A stretch of 64,000 nt of DNA from Platycnemis pennipes (GCA_933228895.1 OW121856.1:100477027-100541026), one strand, 5' to 3'; numbered from the stretch's first letter, positions 1 to 11,716 are shown. Numbers and translations: made by a program. Notes: generated by a model not told the origin, from the letters alone.

Positions 1-1120
1 ATCAACGCGATTTCCCAAGTCAAGCACATGTTATTTTCCATATTTAAATTTAGGCCCCTGTACACTTAATTAACGCTAAGTGATAATACGTTTCGTTTGA
101 AGCATTTTCGTTCGAAAACTTACAATTAGAAATCGGCTCAACAATGGTGAAACGGACATCGATGCTTCTATATAGGACGCTGGTAAACGCTCATTCTCTT
201 AAAGACGCTTCCAGTACGAGAAGCGAAACTTTTTTTTTAAATAAAAGCAGCATTTCCCCATCATCCTTCATAGACCTAGTATTTTTTTTACGTACTGTAT
301 TGCCAATAACTGAGCTTACCAATCCGTTTAAATCAAGTTCCGTTATTCTCGACGAGGGATTTACTATTTTATTAATACTCACTTAAGTTTCAAGGACTCC
401 TATCGATTAATTCTGGAAGCAGTTGAAGGTCGGAATGCATGGGCGCAGGATCATGTAACGTATCGAAAATAAGATATGTAGCCTGTGTTGGCTCGTCTTA
501 GGAAAACCACTCCAATCTGCAGTTGCTCTTGGGAACCGTCTTAGAGGCCTGTGATCGGATTAGCGGCCCATACTGAGAAAATCCCTGCTCTATCCGGCAC
601 AGCGAAAGCTTTTCCAGTCCGCGACCCCCTTTTCACCCGAGCACACGGCTTCACCTTCCCAACTAGGGGCATGGGAAGTACACGCGACACCCTGCTTGCA
701 CTTGCAGGCAGTAAAAAAACACAATCCGTGACATTTTTATACCTCTGAGGAAAACATACGGCACTCTTGATTTCACTCTTTGGCACGACACCGGGTGAAT
801 AATGTCTGTCTCCTAAGACGGCCGCTCCTTTGCGCTACGAACCAAGGCGGTCGTCACCAAAAAAAAAAAGAAATCACTAAATCTCTTCCAGCAGACACAC
901 ATCAATCAGGATCCATTGCCACATCCATTCTCTTAAAACTTTCCTAATATGTTTTCTAAAATGTGATGGACAATCTTTCTTTCATTCCAAGCAACACTTG
1001 TCAAACTAAATTCTCAGAATATAAGCGAGAAGCCAAGGGAGCAACGAACCACGATGCATTTCAGCAGTTTGAGCATGTTTACTTAATTTTTTACTCTGCC
1101 ACACAAATAGTATAGGGATT
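1..1120. other. AT-rich intergenic, no gene recognised
   Basis: No family resemblance was seen on either strand. The part around 541-790 is richer in G+C and is open on both strands (81 codons on minus, 65 on plus). Neither translation shows a domain, a start context or a neighbour that would support a gene, so I leave it uncalled. Confidence 0.5.
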
Positions 1121-1185
1121 GGGATGGTGCGGTGGCTAGAGTACTGGCCTTCCACTATAACCCATACAGCACAAAGTGTTCAGAG
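1121..1185 (+). repeat. SINE-T1 head remnant
   Basis: The stretch GGATGGTGCGGTGGCTAGAG followed by a 'tactggccttcc' segment matches the tRNA-derived head of the better-preserved SINE at 13363-13682. The copy loses similarity before the B box and body, so it is a truncated or decayed insertion. Confidence 0.55.
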
Positions 1186-2030
1186 TTGGTGTAGATACAG
1201 GATAATAACTAGTTTTTACAATGTGTTAAAACAGTTCATACACGTGTCAGAAGGGTGTAAAGTGAGTGTAAGATCGGCTCTATGTCCGCTAAGAACCCGA
1301 TAATACTCGTGTATGGTCAAATTAGGTATTAATTGAAAAACAATTATGTATTAATTACGTAATTAGTACGTGAGATAGGTAAAATGTATCCTGACTAAAC
1401 ATGTTAAAAATATTTGTAACTAGGGACGGTAGTACAACAAAACTGCGATGGAAAAAAAATGCATTAACATTACACCTGACCCAACTCTCCTTGTTGCCGG
1501 CGAAGTAAGGGTGGTGATTCGTATTCGTAAGTCATTAACAAGGGACTACCTGCCTGCCAATTTTCGTAAACATCCTAACATCAGACTAGCATCGGACACT
1601 CCCTTCGTAAATTTTTAGACTGTTTTGAAAAAATATTTCCGTCGAGATGAAATTCAAGGAACTATAATTTTATTAATCAGACGTCTACAGAAGCCAATCT
1701 TATAATACATATACCTATATAGAAAATTATATATGTTTCTACAGGAAAATACAATATACGAATGCATAACATGTTCATCGCCTCTCGTATTCAGATTGTA
1801 TTATAATTTGCGTTTGGGCTAGGAAGTAAGTAATCAGCATGGACAATCGAAACTCAAGTGTTTGATCAGAAAATCTTCATTAAAAGTATATTTTGAAATC
1901 GGTGTAATGCTGGGATAATTTGAGTTGAACCTGTTCAGCTCAATTTACCCCGAACAACCACAAGTATTGTTTAGATAAATATGGTGATACACCTTAGTCT
2001 AGATTTCGACCCAACCTACACCAATAATTA
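1186..2030. other. no feature seen
   Basis: AT-rich sequence without a long open frame, a repeat shared elsewhere in the window, or an RNA-like fold that I could recognise. Confidence 0.5.
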
Positions 2031-2235
2031 CATAACATGTGCTGTATGGAAATGACCTAGGTTCGAATTCCAGTTCTGTTGCTGTTGGAGAGCACTTCAC
2101 ATTCTGTACTTAGACCACCGAATGGGACGTAAATGCATGAACCCCCTGGCGATTTTTGCTAACTGTATACACCTACGCCGCCACCGAATTTTTCTCCACC
2201 TTTCTTCCACTCCCTAAGACGGGGTACACCTTCCC
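2031..2235 (+). repeat. SINE-T1, decayed copy
   Basis: A B-box-like 'ggttcgaattcc' is followed in order by the body landmarks of SINE-T1: a 'gaatgggacgt' segment, 'ccccctggcgat', 'cctacgccg' and 'ttctccacctttcttcc'. Order and spacing match the copy at 13363-13682, but substitutions are frequent, so this is an old insertion. Confidence 0.6.
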
Positions 2236-2381
2236 AAACCTCTCCTTAATAGCACTCCTTGAAATGACCTTAATTTTCTGTCGCCTCCCTCAGGTCACTA
2301 ACACGAATAAAGGTTCTTTCCCGCATTAATACGTTTCCTTGAATACGAAGGTAGTAAATAGCATCGATGAAAGGTATATAC

Positions 2382-2836
2382 TAGAGATGGGTCGAACAGC
2401 AAATTTCTCGAATTCGAATATCGAATATTACACCATAACTCGAATATTCGAATTTTGAATGCCTCGAATACTAGGAATCAAATTGATATGCTAAACGATA
2501 TTATTTTTTATTCTGAGTCCTGACTAGCGGTGACTAGTTTCGGTGCGTTCTTTATGTTGAAAAGGCAACAATTTTACCACAATCCAATCGTTGAAACTGT
2601 TGTCTTTCTACCATAAATTACGAGGCGAAAACCATCAACAAACTTTTATCTCCGCCGTCTTCTCGTGACACATATGATATAGTTCATCAACACGCCAAAT
2701 GTGGCTTAATTAGCATAATTATTCGAGATCATGAATATTGAATTATTTTAGCATATTTATTCGACACCTCGAATATCGATTACTTTCTAGTATTCGAGAT
2801 ATTCGAGTATTCGCGGGTAGTATTGGCACATCTCTA
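2382..2836. mobile_element. hAT-type MITE
   Basis: Left end TAGAGATGGGTCGAA and right end, on the opposite strand, TAGAGATGTGCCAAT form short terminal inverted repeats of the kind seen in hAT transposons. Inside each end there are several copies of the palindromic motif TCGAATATTCGA or near variants, a typical subterminal array for transposase binding. No coding capacity is present. The flanking 8 bases (GTATATAC and CTATAAAG) agree at only 5 of 8 positions, so the target duplication is not clear. Confidence 0.65.
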
Positions 2837-3287
2837 CTATAAAGAGATATATCGGTATATTCGGCATTTTTCCAGAATATACCAATATGTGTATCGATAT
2901 ATTTTGGGAGTTAATATACTGATATCTTCGGTATATTTCGGGAGCCGATATTCGGTATAGTATTTTCTTAATGACGTAGTAGTGGTAGTAGGTTTAATTT
3001 TATGGGGTGCGTCGACAACTATGGTCATTTTGCACTACGCACAATCTAATTTATATCAATAAATATCTATAGACATAAATTTAGAAAAAAAGGCAGTAAA
3101 ACGTTACTCGTTGATATACTTTTTCAAGATCTTATTCATTTTTTAAATATTAGGCATGGTAATTTTTCACCGACTGAAGTCTAGTGCAGTGAATTTTTCC
3201 GAGACGTTAACTTGTCTCGCATATAAAACTAAAATTATATGAAAATTTTAGGGGTTAAGGAAAATATATCACATTTTATTCCCTTTG
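2837..3287. other. AT-rich stretch with ATATCGGTATA-like repeats
   Basis: Immediately beyond the MITE at 2382-2836, between about 2845 and 2970, short motifs such as GATATATCGGTATATTCGG recur in both orientations. They resemble the subterminal arrays of the two hAT elements on either side but use a different word. No clear terminal repeats were found, so this may be the core of a third, eroded element. Confidence 0.3.
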
Positions 3288-3295
3288 GTTATATT

Positions 3296-5365
3296 TAGGG
3301 ATGGGTCGGTTCCACTTTTTTTCGGTTCCGGTTCGGTTCTTAACTTCGGGTCTCGGTTCCGATTCTCGGTTCCGGTTCTTAATTTACCACTTACTTTGCA
3401 TTGCTCAATGGTAAGATAAGATGATAAATAATCATTTTCAGAGACATACTGCTTGAAAAAGAATACTTCATAATATTTTTGTGTTTATGTAATTTTAATC
3501 CATTTTTACCCTTTATGTGAACATATTTATAGAACTCAAGCACTTTTGGTTTTATACTCGTTGCCCATCCATGGATGGAGGCGGTCGCACGCCCAGCAGA
3601 CGACGGGTGACTGCTTCTTCTCGGCCATTTCTCCGTTAAGGCCACATTCGTGACACTTCGGAAAAGTCCGAAAAAAAGAAAAAATGTCTTCGGGTTGTGC
3701 CTCTCTCTTTATCTCTCGCACACAGGCAGGCGACCCTCGCCCATATTTTGCGACCGTGTGCAAGCCTCTACTAGTTACTGAAGTATTCCGTCTCTTTGGA
3801 GACACGATTGGACTCTTCCCTCGAAAATTTATTTTATGCCTCTTTTCCGCATGCTTTTTCAGGTCAGGAGTGGATTTACATGCACCCCTGTAAATCAGGG
3901 GATGACAAATATTACGCTTTGCGAAATTTTCATTTGCTGCATCAACCGTGAAGTATTTCCACACTTCGGAAGATATTGCGAAGGATTCAACCGCGTGAGT
4001 AAATTAAGCGTAATTTCACCAGCTATCGATATTTTTAAAATATCGATAGGTATGATATAATATCGATAGGCATGCCGTATTTCGATAGCACTTCATTCAT
4101 CGACATGCGACTTAGGAAGCATTCATCTGGGCCTGATATCTGGGATCTGGGCACATACGAAGTGCTAACAGTGCTGATTCGTATGCCATGGCTCTTGATG
4201 GTAACTTGGCACTACCTTGCGCGATTGATTTTTTCACCTTTGGCTTACATCTCAGTTAGACCATCTGTGTGAGATGCGTTGACATAAATTTACGTGTGCC
4301 GTTTCCATCGTTTCAAAAGATTATGCTTTCCTATTTCGTTTCGGAATCTTTCCGGGATCTCCAATGCCGTGATTATATTTAATGGCGATACGTTTGTTAT
4401 GTATGATACGCGTAAGATAAACCGAGTGTGTACTTTCAACCATGGTATTGTCATTACCAACATATTTCTCATAAACTTAAATATTTAAATTCGTATGTTA
4501 CTGCAAATACTTAGTTACACTCTCCCATTGGAAGATGATACGAATATCAGCTTTTATATCCCACACGTGCATTTTTATTCACGTTTCATGGCACAAAAAT
4601 TTTTTAAAGTTAAACATGACCAGTTAACCCAACGTTTTTGTAATGATTGCCCATTAATAGTCGAGTAATCAAGAAAGCAGAATGGTCAACGGCAAACGGT
4701 TGATAGTTACTTGGCTGAACACGACCCTTGCATCAAGGGAAGAAGAAACTTGATAAAAATATTTAGTTGTAATTGACCGCATATTGCGGGTGCCTTTCAT
4801 TTCCGGCTATCTTTGCGCTGTCAATTTTTCAAATAGTCGATTGTCGTCTGCTATTTACTGTGTGGCGAAGTAGACAGCGTTCTCTTGCATGAGCAAAGTT
4901 AATGCTATTGTACAAACGACGAATAATTTGCTGACTTAACGAAAGCAATGTCCAAAGCATGACTGAAATCTTCTAAAACCTATACACTATATTATGATAT
5001 AATTTACGAAAATGATATGAGGACTCGCACCTCCAAAGGAGGTGGACGTAACACATACATATCAATCAGTATATCCTTATTACGGTGGTATTTCATCACT
5101 TACTACAATTGGATGTAATAAAATAAATCATATGGTCTTTTAACGACTGAATTAGAATAATTCACGGCAACCTTGAAACATCTAAGTACACTATTTTACC
5201 AGGTTTTAATGTGAAGCCTCCGCTTTCAGATTGTGAGCAGGATTCAAACTGGTTTTCGCGCCAATTATTTCGGTACCGATTCTTTTTGGCCTCGGTTCCG
5301 GTTCCGGTTCTAAGCTCAAGAACCGGTGGAACCGAGAACCGAAGAACCGAACCGACCCATCCCTA
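3296..5365 (-). mobile_element. hAT-superfamily DNA transposon, deletion derivative
   Basis: The element starts TAGGGATGGGTCGGTTC and ends with the reverse complement of TAGGGATGGGTCGGTTCGG. The first 90 and last 100 bases are arrays of GGTTC/GGTTCC words (TTCGGTTCCGGTTCGG on the left, its complement on the right). It is flanked by GTTATATT (3288-3295) and GTTAAATT (5366-5373), an 8-bp target duplication with one mismatch, which is the hAT hallmark. The minus strand holds only the N-terminal BED-finger portion of a transposase (3536-3964); the catalytic core is absent, so the copy cannot move by itself. A 13-bp-armed palindrome built on TATCGATATTTT lies near 4023-4050. Confidence 0.85.
3536..3964 (-). 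pseudogene. hAT transposase N-terminal fragment with BED-type zinc finger
   Basis: This 142-codon minus-strand frame lies inside the hAT element at 3296-5365. Its first 50 residues fit a BED finger of the ZBED/hAT type: VWKYFT (the V and residues upstream come from in-frame codons before the ATG), then an alanine-asparagine stretch, the cysteine pair region, a basic and hydrophobic middle, and HAEKRH as the terminal histidine pair. The first ligand of the expected Cys-x2-Cys is replaced: the segment reads AKRNIC where AKCxxC is usual, so zinc binding is probably lost. After residue 60 the sequence no longer resembles a transposase, and the dimerisation/DDE domain is missing. The family binds its own transposon ends in the nucleus; this copy is presumably inert. 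Confidence 0.7.
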
Positions 5366-5523
5366 GTTAAATTCTACTCGAAAGCTTACGACAATATCGT
5401 GCAAGTGTAGAGCAGAATAATATTTCACGCTTCAAAAATCAATGATTTATAGATACCTTCCACACATGGGATAATGATGCTCATTTTTAGGGGATGAGTA
5501 AATTACGGGAATAGAGGAGGCAG

Positions 5524-5745
5524 ATATTTTTCATAGGTCAACCGGCCCCTACAGGCGTTCTTTGTTGAGACGATTCGCGTTCAGTACTCCGTCCGTCGAA
5601 TGAGACGTTAAGCCTTGGTCCCCTTGGCACCTTTCGAGCAGGCTAATACCGACGCCAGGTTTCTCTCCACCCTTACTCCTTACTATTTCATTCCCATCGT
5701 TGTTACCTTTCCCCCCGGTCTGAAGTGATTTGAAGAATCCACACC
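5524..5745 (+). repeat. SINE-T1 variant, body only
   Basis: Begins with 'tttttcataggtcaaccgg' and continues through the landmarks CGTTCAGTACTCCGTCCGTC, 'gagacgttaagcc', 'ccccttggcacc', 'gcaggctaataccgacgcc' and 'ccccggtctgaagtg'. The tRNA head is missing. It uses the same variant body as the copy at 56725-57120. Confidence 0.7.
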
Positions 5746-5895
5746 GCGGGTGAAATTCATACATCTACGACAGAGAGCCAGTTTCCTCCCTGGCCCTCCT
5801 GTGGTTTCTCATTTAGGTTTGACACATAAAAAAATCACGCAAATTAGGTTTAGCTGGATTGTCTAAGAAGGACCCAGAACCGGAAGTACGCATAC
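5746..5895 (-). repeat. SINE-T2 fragment
   Basis: On the minus strand this matches the middle of SINE-T2 (compare 21572-21851): a near-palindromic GTGAAATTCATAC, then 'ggccctcctgtggtttctca', a 'gtttgacacataaaa' and 'tttagctggattgtc'. It abuts the SINE-T1 variant at 5524-5745 in opposite orientation. Confidence 0.55.
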
Positions 5896-5926
5896 GAAGG
5901 GTGCTTGACAAACTCACTGGATTCCT

Positions 5927-6125
5927 ACACCATGGGTCCGGGTTTGGATCCTGGATTAAATTTACTTTGAATTCCATCCTTGGTTGCCGTATAAAGAGTG
6001 CTCAAATTCAATGCTCCGTCCGTCGGATGGGACGTTATAATGTAGACCCCTTGGCAATTGAAAGCAAAATAATGCCTACGCCGAGTTTGTCTTCTAATAC
6101 TAATCACACAAAGCCTCTCATTCTA
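5927..6125 (+). repeat. SINE-T1, decayed copy
   Basis: A B-box-like 'gggtttggatcctgg' is followed by 'aatgctccgtccgtcgg', 'atgggacgtta', 'gaccccttggcaatt' and 'aatgcctacgccgag' in the standard SINE-T1 order. A 164-codon open frame runs through it (5859-6353), but its translation simply follows the SINE and has no domain. Confidence 0.6.
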
Positions 6126-7399
6126 GTCTCATTGTCAGGCATCTCCACGTGCGGGACAGATTTGAATCTCCACTATGTAATCAGTATCCTAATGCTCCTC
6201 GAATTTGGCTATAACCCCATCATCAGCCACAGAAAACTCGTTATCATCCAAGGACTAGAAAACCTCTTTCTCATTTTTCTATCTCCATTATTATGCGGGG
6301 CCACCATGCCGCTCTCTATAACTAAGGTAGTCAAACTTACAAGTCGAATTTAGGATAAAATTTTAGAAGTAGCCCGAAAAATCTTTCCCTTGCTGCTTGG
6401 GGAGCCAAATCTCTGAATTTGAACGTGGAGTTCACTGAAAATTGAGAAGAAATGATGGCATTTCGTCATACTCTCGAGTTTAGTGAAATATCTGGAATTA
6501 ATATTAGGAGAGTTGAGCAACATATGGGACCAACATTTTCGTCTTCCAGAAGGTTGTAGTGTTTGTTACGCAACGTAGCAATGGGGGAGAGATAACCAGC
6601 GTCGGAGGAATTGAAGAACCCGCAGCGAAAGGCTACAAGGATACAAAGCGAAAGGCTACAAAGGATACGATTTCACGCCCGAATCTACGGGCGGAGAACA
6701 ACAAAACCCCAATTAAATTCAAACAAAGTCGGGTTTTTCGAAGTATAATATCCGCAACTAAAGAATTTTGCGCAACAAATCACAGCCTCGAAAAACGAGT
6801 GACCTGGCTAATGAGACTTTTTTCGCTGTTATTGGGATTCTGTTAGAAAATATGGATTCGTCTTAAGAACATTTTAGTGGGGTTTCGAGGTAAAATGAAG
6901 ATGTAACTTAGGGAATTTATATTTTTTTAATGATATTTTAAAAACTCTCCCTGTCTCTTTCTCAGCTGCTATCTTAATGATCAAACCTACCATAGTAAGA
7001 TGAGTTTATAAAATATTTTTAACATCTTCAGAAATAATACCCGCCTTAAACTACTGCTGGATGAATTAATCTGTAATTCAACTCACTATATTGGCCAGCG
7101 ACTCCAAAATAATTCTTCAAAATTTCGCTGATTACTAAACCTAACCCTTTTAGACGCTCTTCGCTGCACAACAAGTAATTCCGAAATAAAACTTGCTCCA
7201 TCAGGATCCCATATGCCACCATTATAGGTGGGGATTAACTAGTGACAATTTTCACCGCATTTTTGTCTTCTTGTGACATCTCTCCAAAAACATCAGGTAA
7301 AAAAATGACGAAAACCTAGTTGATGTGTACCAGGATTCAAACTGGGTTAATTCTCTCTGGTTTTCAAGGAGAAACAGAGCTCTAGCAAACTATGCCGAC
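6126..7399. other. no gene recognised; one faint SINE trace
   Basis: A 95-codon plus-strand frame at 6559-6846 has no recognisable domain. Within it, 6585-6670 on the minus strand loosely follows the SINE-T1 body ('gagagataaccagcgtcgg', 'gcgaaaggc'), so the frame probably runs through a decayed SINE. The rest is featureless. Confidence 0.4.
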
Positions 7400-7715
7400 T
7401 TATTCCCTTGGTTGGTCCCATTTGCGCCATTTAGGATAGGTGGGTAATTCGGTAATGGTAGGAACATCTCACGTAATGGAGGAAGGGTGGAGAGGAACCC
7501 GGCGTCGGCATTAGCCTAATATTAACGAAAGGCGCCGAGGGAACCACGGCTGAACGCCCCATCCGACGGACGGAGTACTGAACTTGAAATGCCTTCCGCT
7601 AGGCACTCAAGTCTCAAGTTTTCCACTGAAAAATCCACCACTGCCGGGAATCGAAACCGGGCCCTCGGAATAGGAGGCCAGTACTCTAGCAACTTCATCC
7701 CTTCTGGGTTTTATA
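7400..7715 (-). repeat. SINE-T1, near full-length
   Basis: Read on the minus strand: tRNA-like head with 'ctagagtactggcctcc', B box 'ccggtttcgattccc', then the body 'agtactccgtccgtcgg', 'atggggcgtt', 'ctcggcgcctttcgtt', 'aatgccgacgccggg', 'tctccacccttcctcc', and a CCAA-rich 3' tail near 7400. All modules of the family are present in order. Confidence 0.8.
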
Positions 7716-7879
7716 AACCGCATCACTATATCAATTAGTATACGTTCGTGTACGTGTACGTTCGTATGCATTATAAATGCAGCATCGAGACCAAAATGAC
7801 TTAGTAGTATGCAGCAGATATTATGTTAAAAGTTTTACCAACTAATTAAGCTATTCTAATCGTCTATTCCAATTTAATT

Positions 7880-7960
7880 GCAAGACTCGTGCCTGAGGTG
7901 GGATTCGAACCAGGGACTTTTTGATTGCAATGTCGGCTCGCTACCAACCGGAACCTTTCA
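7880..7960 (-). repeat. tRNA-like 3' half, probable SINE head or tRNA pseudogene
   Basis: The minus strand reads TCCCTGGTTCGAATCCCACC, a good B box inside a T-arm-like stem, preceded by 'ggtagcgagccgac', which resembles a D arm. The anticodon arm and acceptor stem do not close, so it is not a working tRNA. No SINE-T1 body follows. Confidence 0.4.
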
Positions 7961-8920
7961 AATGACGAAAAGTTATAAGCATATAAAAAATCGAGACAGT
8001 CATGGCGAAAAGAGGAGAACAAAAGACTAAATACTTATTTAAAATAATTCACACATACAAACATGGAACATCGCCAACAGGCGTGTTCAAACATACTAAG
8101 GAGAGTAATTACAAAAGGATAGTAACACATACGGTGTGGAAAGTGGAAATAAGCCAGATTTCAACCGAAATGTTTCTATCCTTTTCCAATCACTATCCTT
8201 GATATTATATTTAAAATAATATATTCATATAACTTCACGTTACTTATTCAAGATTGCGCTCTAACTTGTACATCACAATTTCGAGGTATTCCTGCCAATA
8301 TATCGTAGACACATAAACGTGACCCGCAGTCGTCGCTTAAAGTCTCATTTACCTCGTGATAGTAAATTTGCTAGTCACACCACTAGCTTACTAGAGGAAC
8401 TGGGATGGGAATCACCATCAGTCAATGGATTACAATTTACACCGAATCTCTGAAGTAAATTGGAACCGATCTACTTCCCGAAGACGTTAAAAACATTTTT
8501 ACGTCACTCGCATATTAAGGTCGATTCGATCAAGAAAAGGGGATTTTAGAGCCAGACTGTCGCGTCGAGTGAATTTAAATGCCTTTCCTCCCGACAGCAG
8601 TAAGATATCAAGATATGGGAAAAATTCTTCATTAGTATGAAGATGTAGACCCAGTTTTATAAAGCCTGGTTAACGGTAATTGTTATACTGCGAGAATCAT
8701 TTCATAATGTCTCGTAAAATGGAAGTTTATAGGTTTTAATCATATCAGAGATTCACTCAGCTGGCAAAACCCTTCATTACGAAAGAACTTATCTACATTA
8801 TGAAAACCTACGTATTTATCTATATTAATTTTGGATTTTTTTTATTTTAATAACAAAGAGGCAATAGACAGCTTAGGGTTTTTGTGCCATCTAGGTACCC
8901 ACCAATTGTTAAGTTCGCCA
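7961..8920. other. no feature seen
   Basis: A 66-codon open frame (8002-8202) has no recognisable domain; the rest is AT-rich and unique within the window. Confidence 0.45.
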
Positions 8921-9065
8921 AAAGGGTGTAAGGGTAAAATCCAGAGTTGTAATTTCCTCTTAACGAAAGGCACCTAATAAGTCAATAGAGTGAAATATCT
9001 TTCATTTTTGGAACTCAAATCCAGGCACTTAATGGGAAGCTAGTAGGTACTACTCTAGTCATGAA
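8921..9065 (-). repeat. SINE-T1, eroded copy
   Basis: Minus-strand order is preserved but weak: a head trace 'gactagagtagtacctac', a B-box-like 'cctggatttgagttcc', and a body trace 'ggtgcctttcgttaagagg'. Supported only by order and spacing against 7400-7715. Confidence 0.4.
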
Positions 9066-10119
9066 TTTGATCATATGTTAGTTCTCATGCCATAAAATAT
9101 CTCGCAGGATATCATAATTCGGGAAGCTCAGCCGGTTTTGCATATAAAAAAGGCTCTTAAATTTACAAATGTCACTTTTCCAGAATGCCGTGGTAAACAC
9201 TTAAAACGTATGAATTTGTAACTGAATCAAATTTAATTGAAATATATATTCCTTGATAGTTCCTGTAGTATATGCATACGCCATTTTCAGGGTGCATAGC
9301 AGAAAAGATGAGCAAAAGTTCAACAGGTACATACAAATGAAATATTTTCTGAGCGAAATGACGCATGAATAAATGTGGTGTGTATGTATGTATACTAAAC
9401 ATCCTGAAACTGGCTTGCATAACACTCAAGTGTAAGTAGACTGTGGTGCCACGCCTCCCTGGCCTCCACAAGAAATGAAGAGGAGACCCTGGATGGGCGT
9501 GACAGCCGTCTCAGCGCGTCAAGTGCAGCAAATCCTTGCAAGGAAACTCCGCCGCGGACTGCAGTCGGACGAAAGAACTCCGACTCAAGAGGTCAGGCCA
9601 GGGAGGTCACGTTTTCATCAGGCCCATTCCGAGAAACAGCCCTCCACCCTCGTGCGTCACTCACGAAGCTGTGACCGTCCATGGGAAGAGAGATAGGCCG
9701 AGCCTCGCGAAGGGAAATGTGAATGGGCCCTGCCACGATCAAAGTTATTGCACAAGCATTGCACAACGGCATTAGACCATGTACGGGCGAGAAGAAGTGT
9801 ATGAGGACAATGATTCAGATCGACCAGTTCGATAAATAAATCTAAGAAAAAGCTATGAAGAGAATTGCAGAAGAAAGAAGACTAATGAAAAATCTGAGAA
9901 GTGGGGATTATCTCACCACATCGGTCAGATTTTGAGATCCGATTGTTCCTTTGAGACAAGTCGGGCTGTGTGATTTCATCAACACTGACTGTAACAAACC
10001 CTTGGAAAAACCCTAGACCAAAATATATCTGACAATACCAAATATTAGTGTAGTACGTCCCTTTCCATAATGTCTAGGAACGCTATCCAACTTCTGCATT
10101 TAAATAATATGAATAATAT
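9066..10119. other. AT-rich DNA with a GC-richer island at 9440-9780
   Basis: The island carries overlapping plus-strand frames of 73 and 79 codons, rich in Arg, Ser and Pro, with no domain I recognise. Their composition fits translation of CpG-bearing non-coding DNA better than a protein. Both flanks are featureless. Confidence 0.4.
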
Positions 10120-10225
10120 TCATGGGTGGTTGGTTATTTAGGGGATGCGAACGACAGCTGAGGTCAGTTGCGCCATACAGGATAGGTGGATAATTGGGTA
10201 ATGGTAGGAGTTTCCAGGGAACGGA
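10120..10225 (-). repeat. SINE-T1, 3' part
   Basis: Contains the complement of the SINE-T1 3' end: a CCAACCA-type tail, then 'cataaataaccaaccac'-like sequence, 'ctgacctcagct', 'cctatcc' and 'ccattaccc'. The body and head are missing. Confidence 0.6.
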
Positions 10226-10227
10226 GG

Positions 10228-10262
10228 ATACTTTAAACTTCCGCGTATTATGCTAGATTCGA
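10228..10262 (+). repeat. LINE-J scrap
   Basis: GCGTATTATGCTAGATTCGA is identical to the coding 3' part of LINE-J at 12684-12968. It is too short to orient further. Confidence 0.5.
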
Positions 10263-10265
10263 CTT

Positions 10266-11504
10266 ACAATATTTAATGGTGTCGGACAAGATATTTACTA
10301 GCCAAATTTTGAATATTTTAAGTTATTATTCCGGTTAAGTTATTAGAATTAAGTTATTTTTCCGCTAACCCAATATTTTGCAGTCCAAATAGAAACCGTG
10401 GTCAAAGCATAATATTTATAGCTAATCAAAACAGCATTCGTAGAATACATCTTACCACCATGATAACCTATCTGCGCCGAAGCACTTGGCCGAGTCAATA
10501 AGTCCCTGCGGTATTCAGTAGCAATAATGGATTAAGAAGATTTTCAAGATTAAGAAGTTCAAACCTTCTCCACTTCTAACCGAATGTGCCAGGAAAAATG
10601 GAAAGAAAAAACCTAATTCTTAAAAAAAAAAAAATAAGTGACACAACTACAGATGAAGAGTAGGAAAAAGATGCATAAGACAATAACACAAATAATGATT
10701 TGTGTACATGAAAAGGAAGAAAGGTTAATGTTTCCATAAAGCTAGCCGATGCGAGATATGAGTGAATGCCAGCTCCAAAATAATTCAAGGATCGATCATT
10801 GGTCCGGTTAATAATGATAGCGGTTTACACTGAAGGTTCACATTTGAAAAAAATATTGAAAATTGGAGACTCATGTGGAATCAAAATGCCTCTTCAATAA
10901 TCTCTGAAAACTAACATTCTTACCTCAGCCTCGGCATAGCAAGAGGAGTATCTCTTGAAAAATGTATTCCCAGATAGTTTTTGTAACGCCATACGTACAA
11001 AGAACTATAACATATCTCTTCCTGAGGGCAGCTCATCTCCATGCTTACAATGAGCAGTAAAGCAATCTTGTACAAACTTATCGAGTACACTGCACAGTCA
11101 GTCATGTTCATGGTGTAATTAATCAAAACACAATCTTGATCGCACTGATTATGGAAAAATTTGATTAATTTTTTTATAATTATAACAAATATGCTCTTCG
11201 GATAATACATAAAATGCTACAGCAGCCACGGAAGAAATATAACCACATAGCTGTTCCTTCCGTATTCCTTCTAACAGTATTTCCACGAGCGGAAGTAAAA
11301 GACATGCTTCTAGACGGCTAATGAACTTCACTCTCTTGACAAACTGTGAGATGTTTATCAACGATGCTTCGAGTGAGGCGAAGAATTTCAGGGTAAATAA
11401 GGATAAGATGCCACGAGAATCAATATCCCGGCAGGGAATTAAGGGATAAATAACGAATTTTTTTAGACCATCATCCTGCAACGACGGCTAATCTGCCCAT
11501 GGGA
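10266..11504. other. no gene recognised
   Basis: Two minus-strand frames (10920-11210, 96 codons; 11149-11481, 110 codons) overlap each other and show no domain. Their codon usage simply follows the AT-rich background. Confidence 0.4.
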
Positions 11505-11716
11505 TAGGGAGCTTGGCTACTGAGGTTCCGAGTTCGAATCCAGAAGAGACCTTTGGGTACTTCCAGCTGATCACTAGCTGTGCTCTTTCTTGGAATCAGT
11601 TCGTTCTGGGGAACCAAAGGCGGCACCTGAATGCGAGAATTTCACACGCCCTTGGTACTTCGCGGGCTCTACCCCAACCAACGAGACCGACCTTCGTGCG
11701 AAACAATGTGGTCTGA
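11505..11716 (+). repeat. SINE-T3 (tRNA-headed)
   Basis: Starts 'gggatagggagcttggctac' and has a B box in 'ccgagttcgaatccag'. Its 3' half contains 'gagaatttcacacgccctt', 'ggtacttcgcggg' and 'gaccgaccttcgtgcg', the same 3' module found in SINE-T2 and in the T1 variant at 56725-57120, although the head and linker differ. A plus-strand open frame of 67 codons here is incidental. Confidence 0.6.

Noticed and set aside
5859..6353. 164-codon plus-strand frame
   Set aside because: Runs through a decayed SINE-T1 copy; no domain and no start context.
7880..7960. Possible functional tRNA on the minus strand
   Set aside because: Good B box but no closing acceptor or anticodon stem. The same reasoning applies to 45195-45300, 46643-46714 and 49545-49640.
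9475..9775. Basic 73- and 79-codon frames in a GC-richer patch
   Set aside because: Overlapping phases, no recognised domain, no promoter or terminator context.
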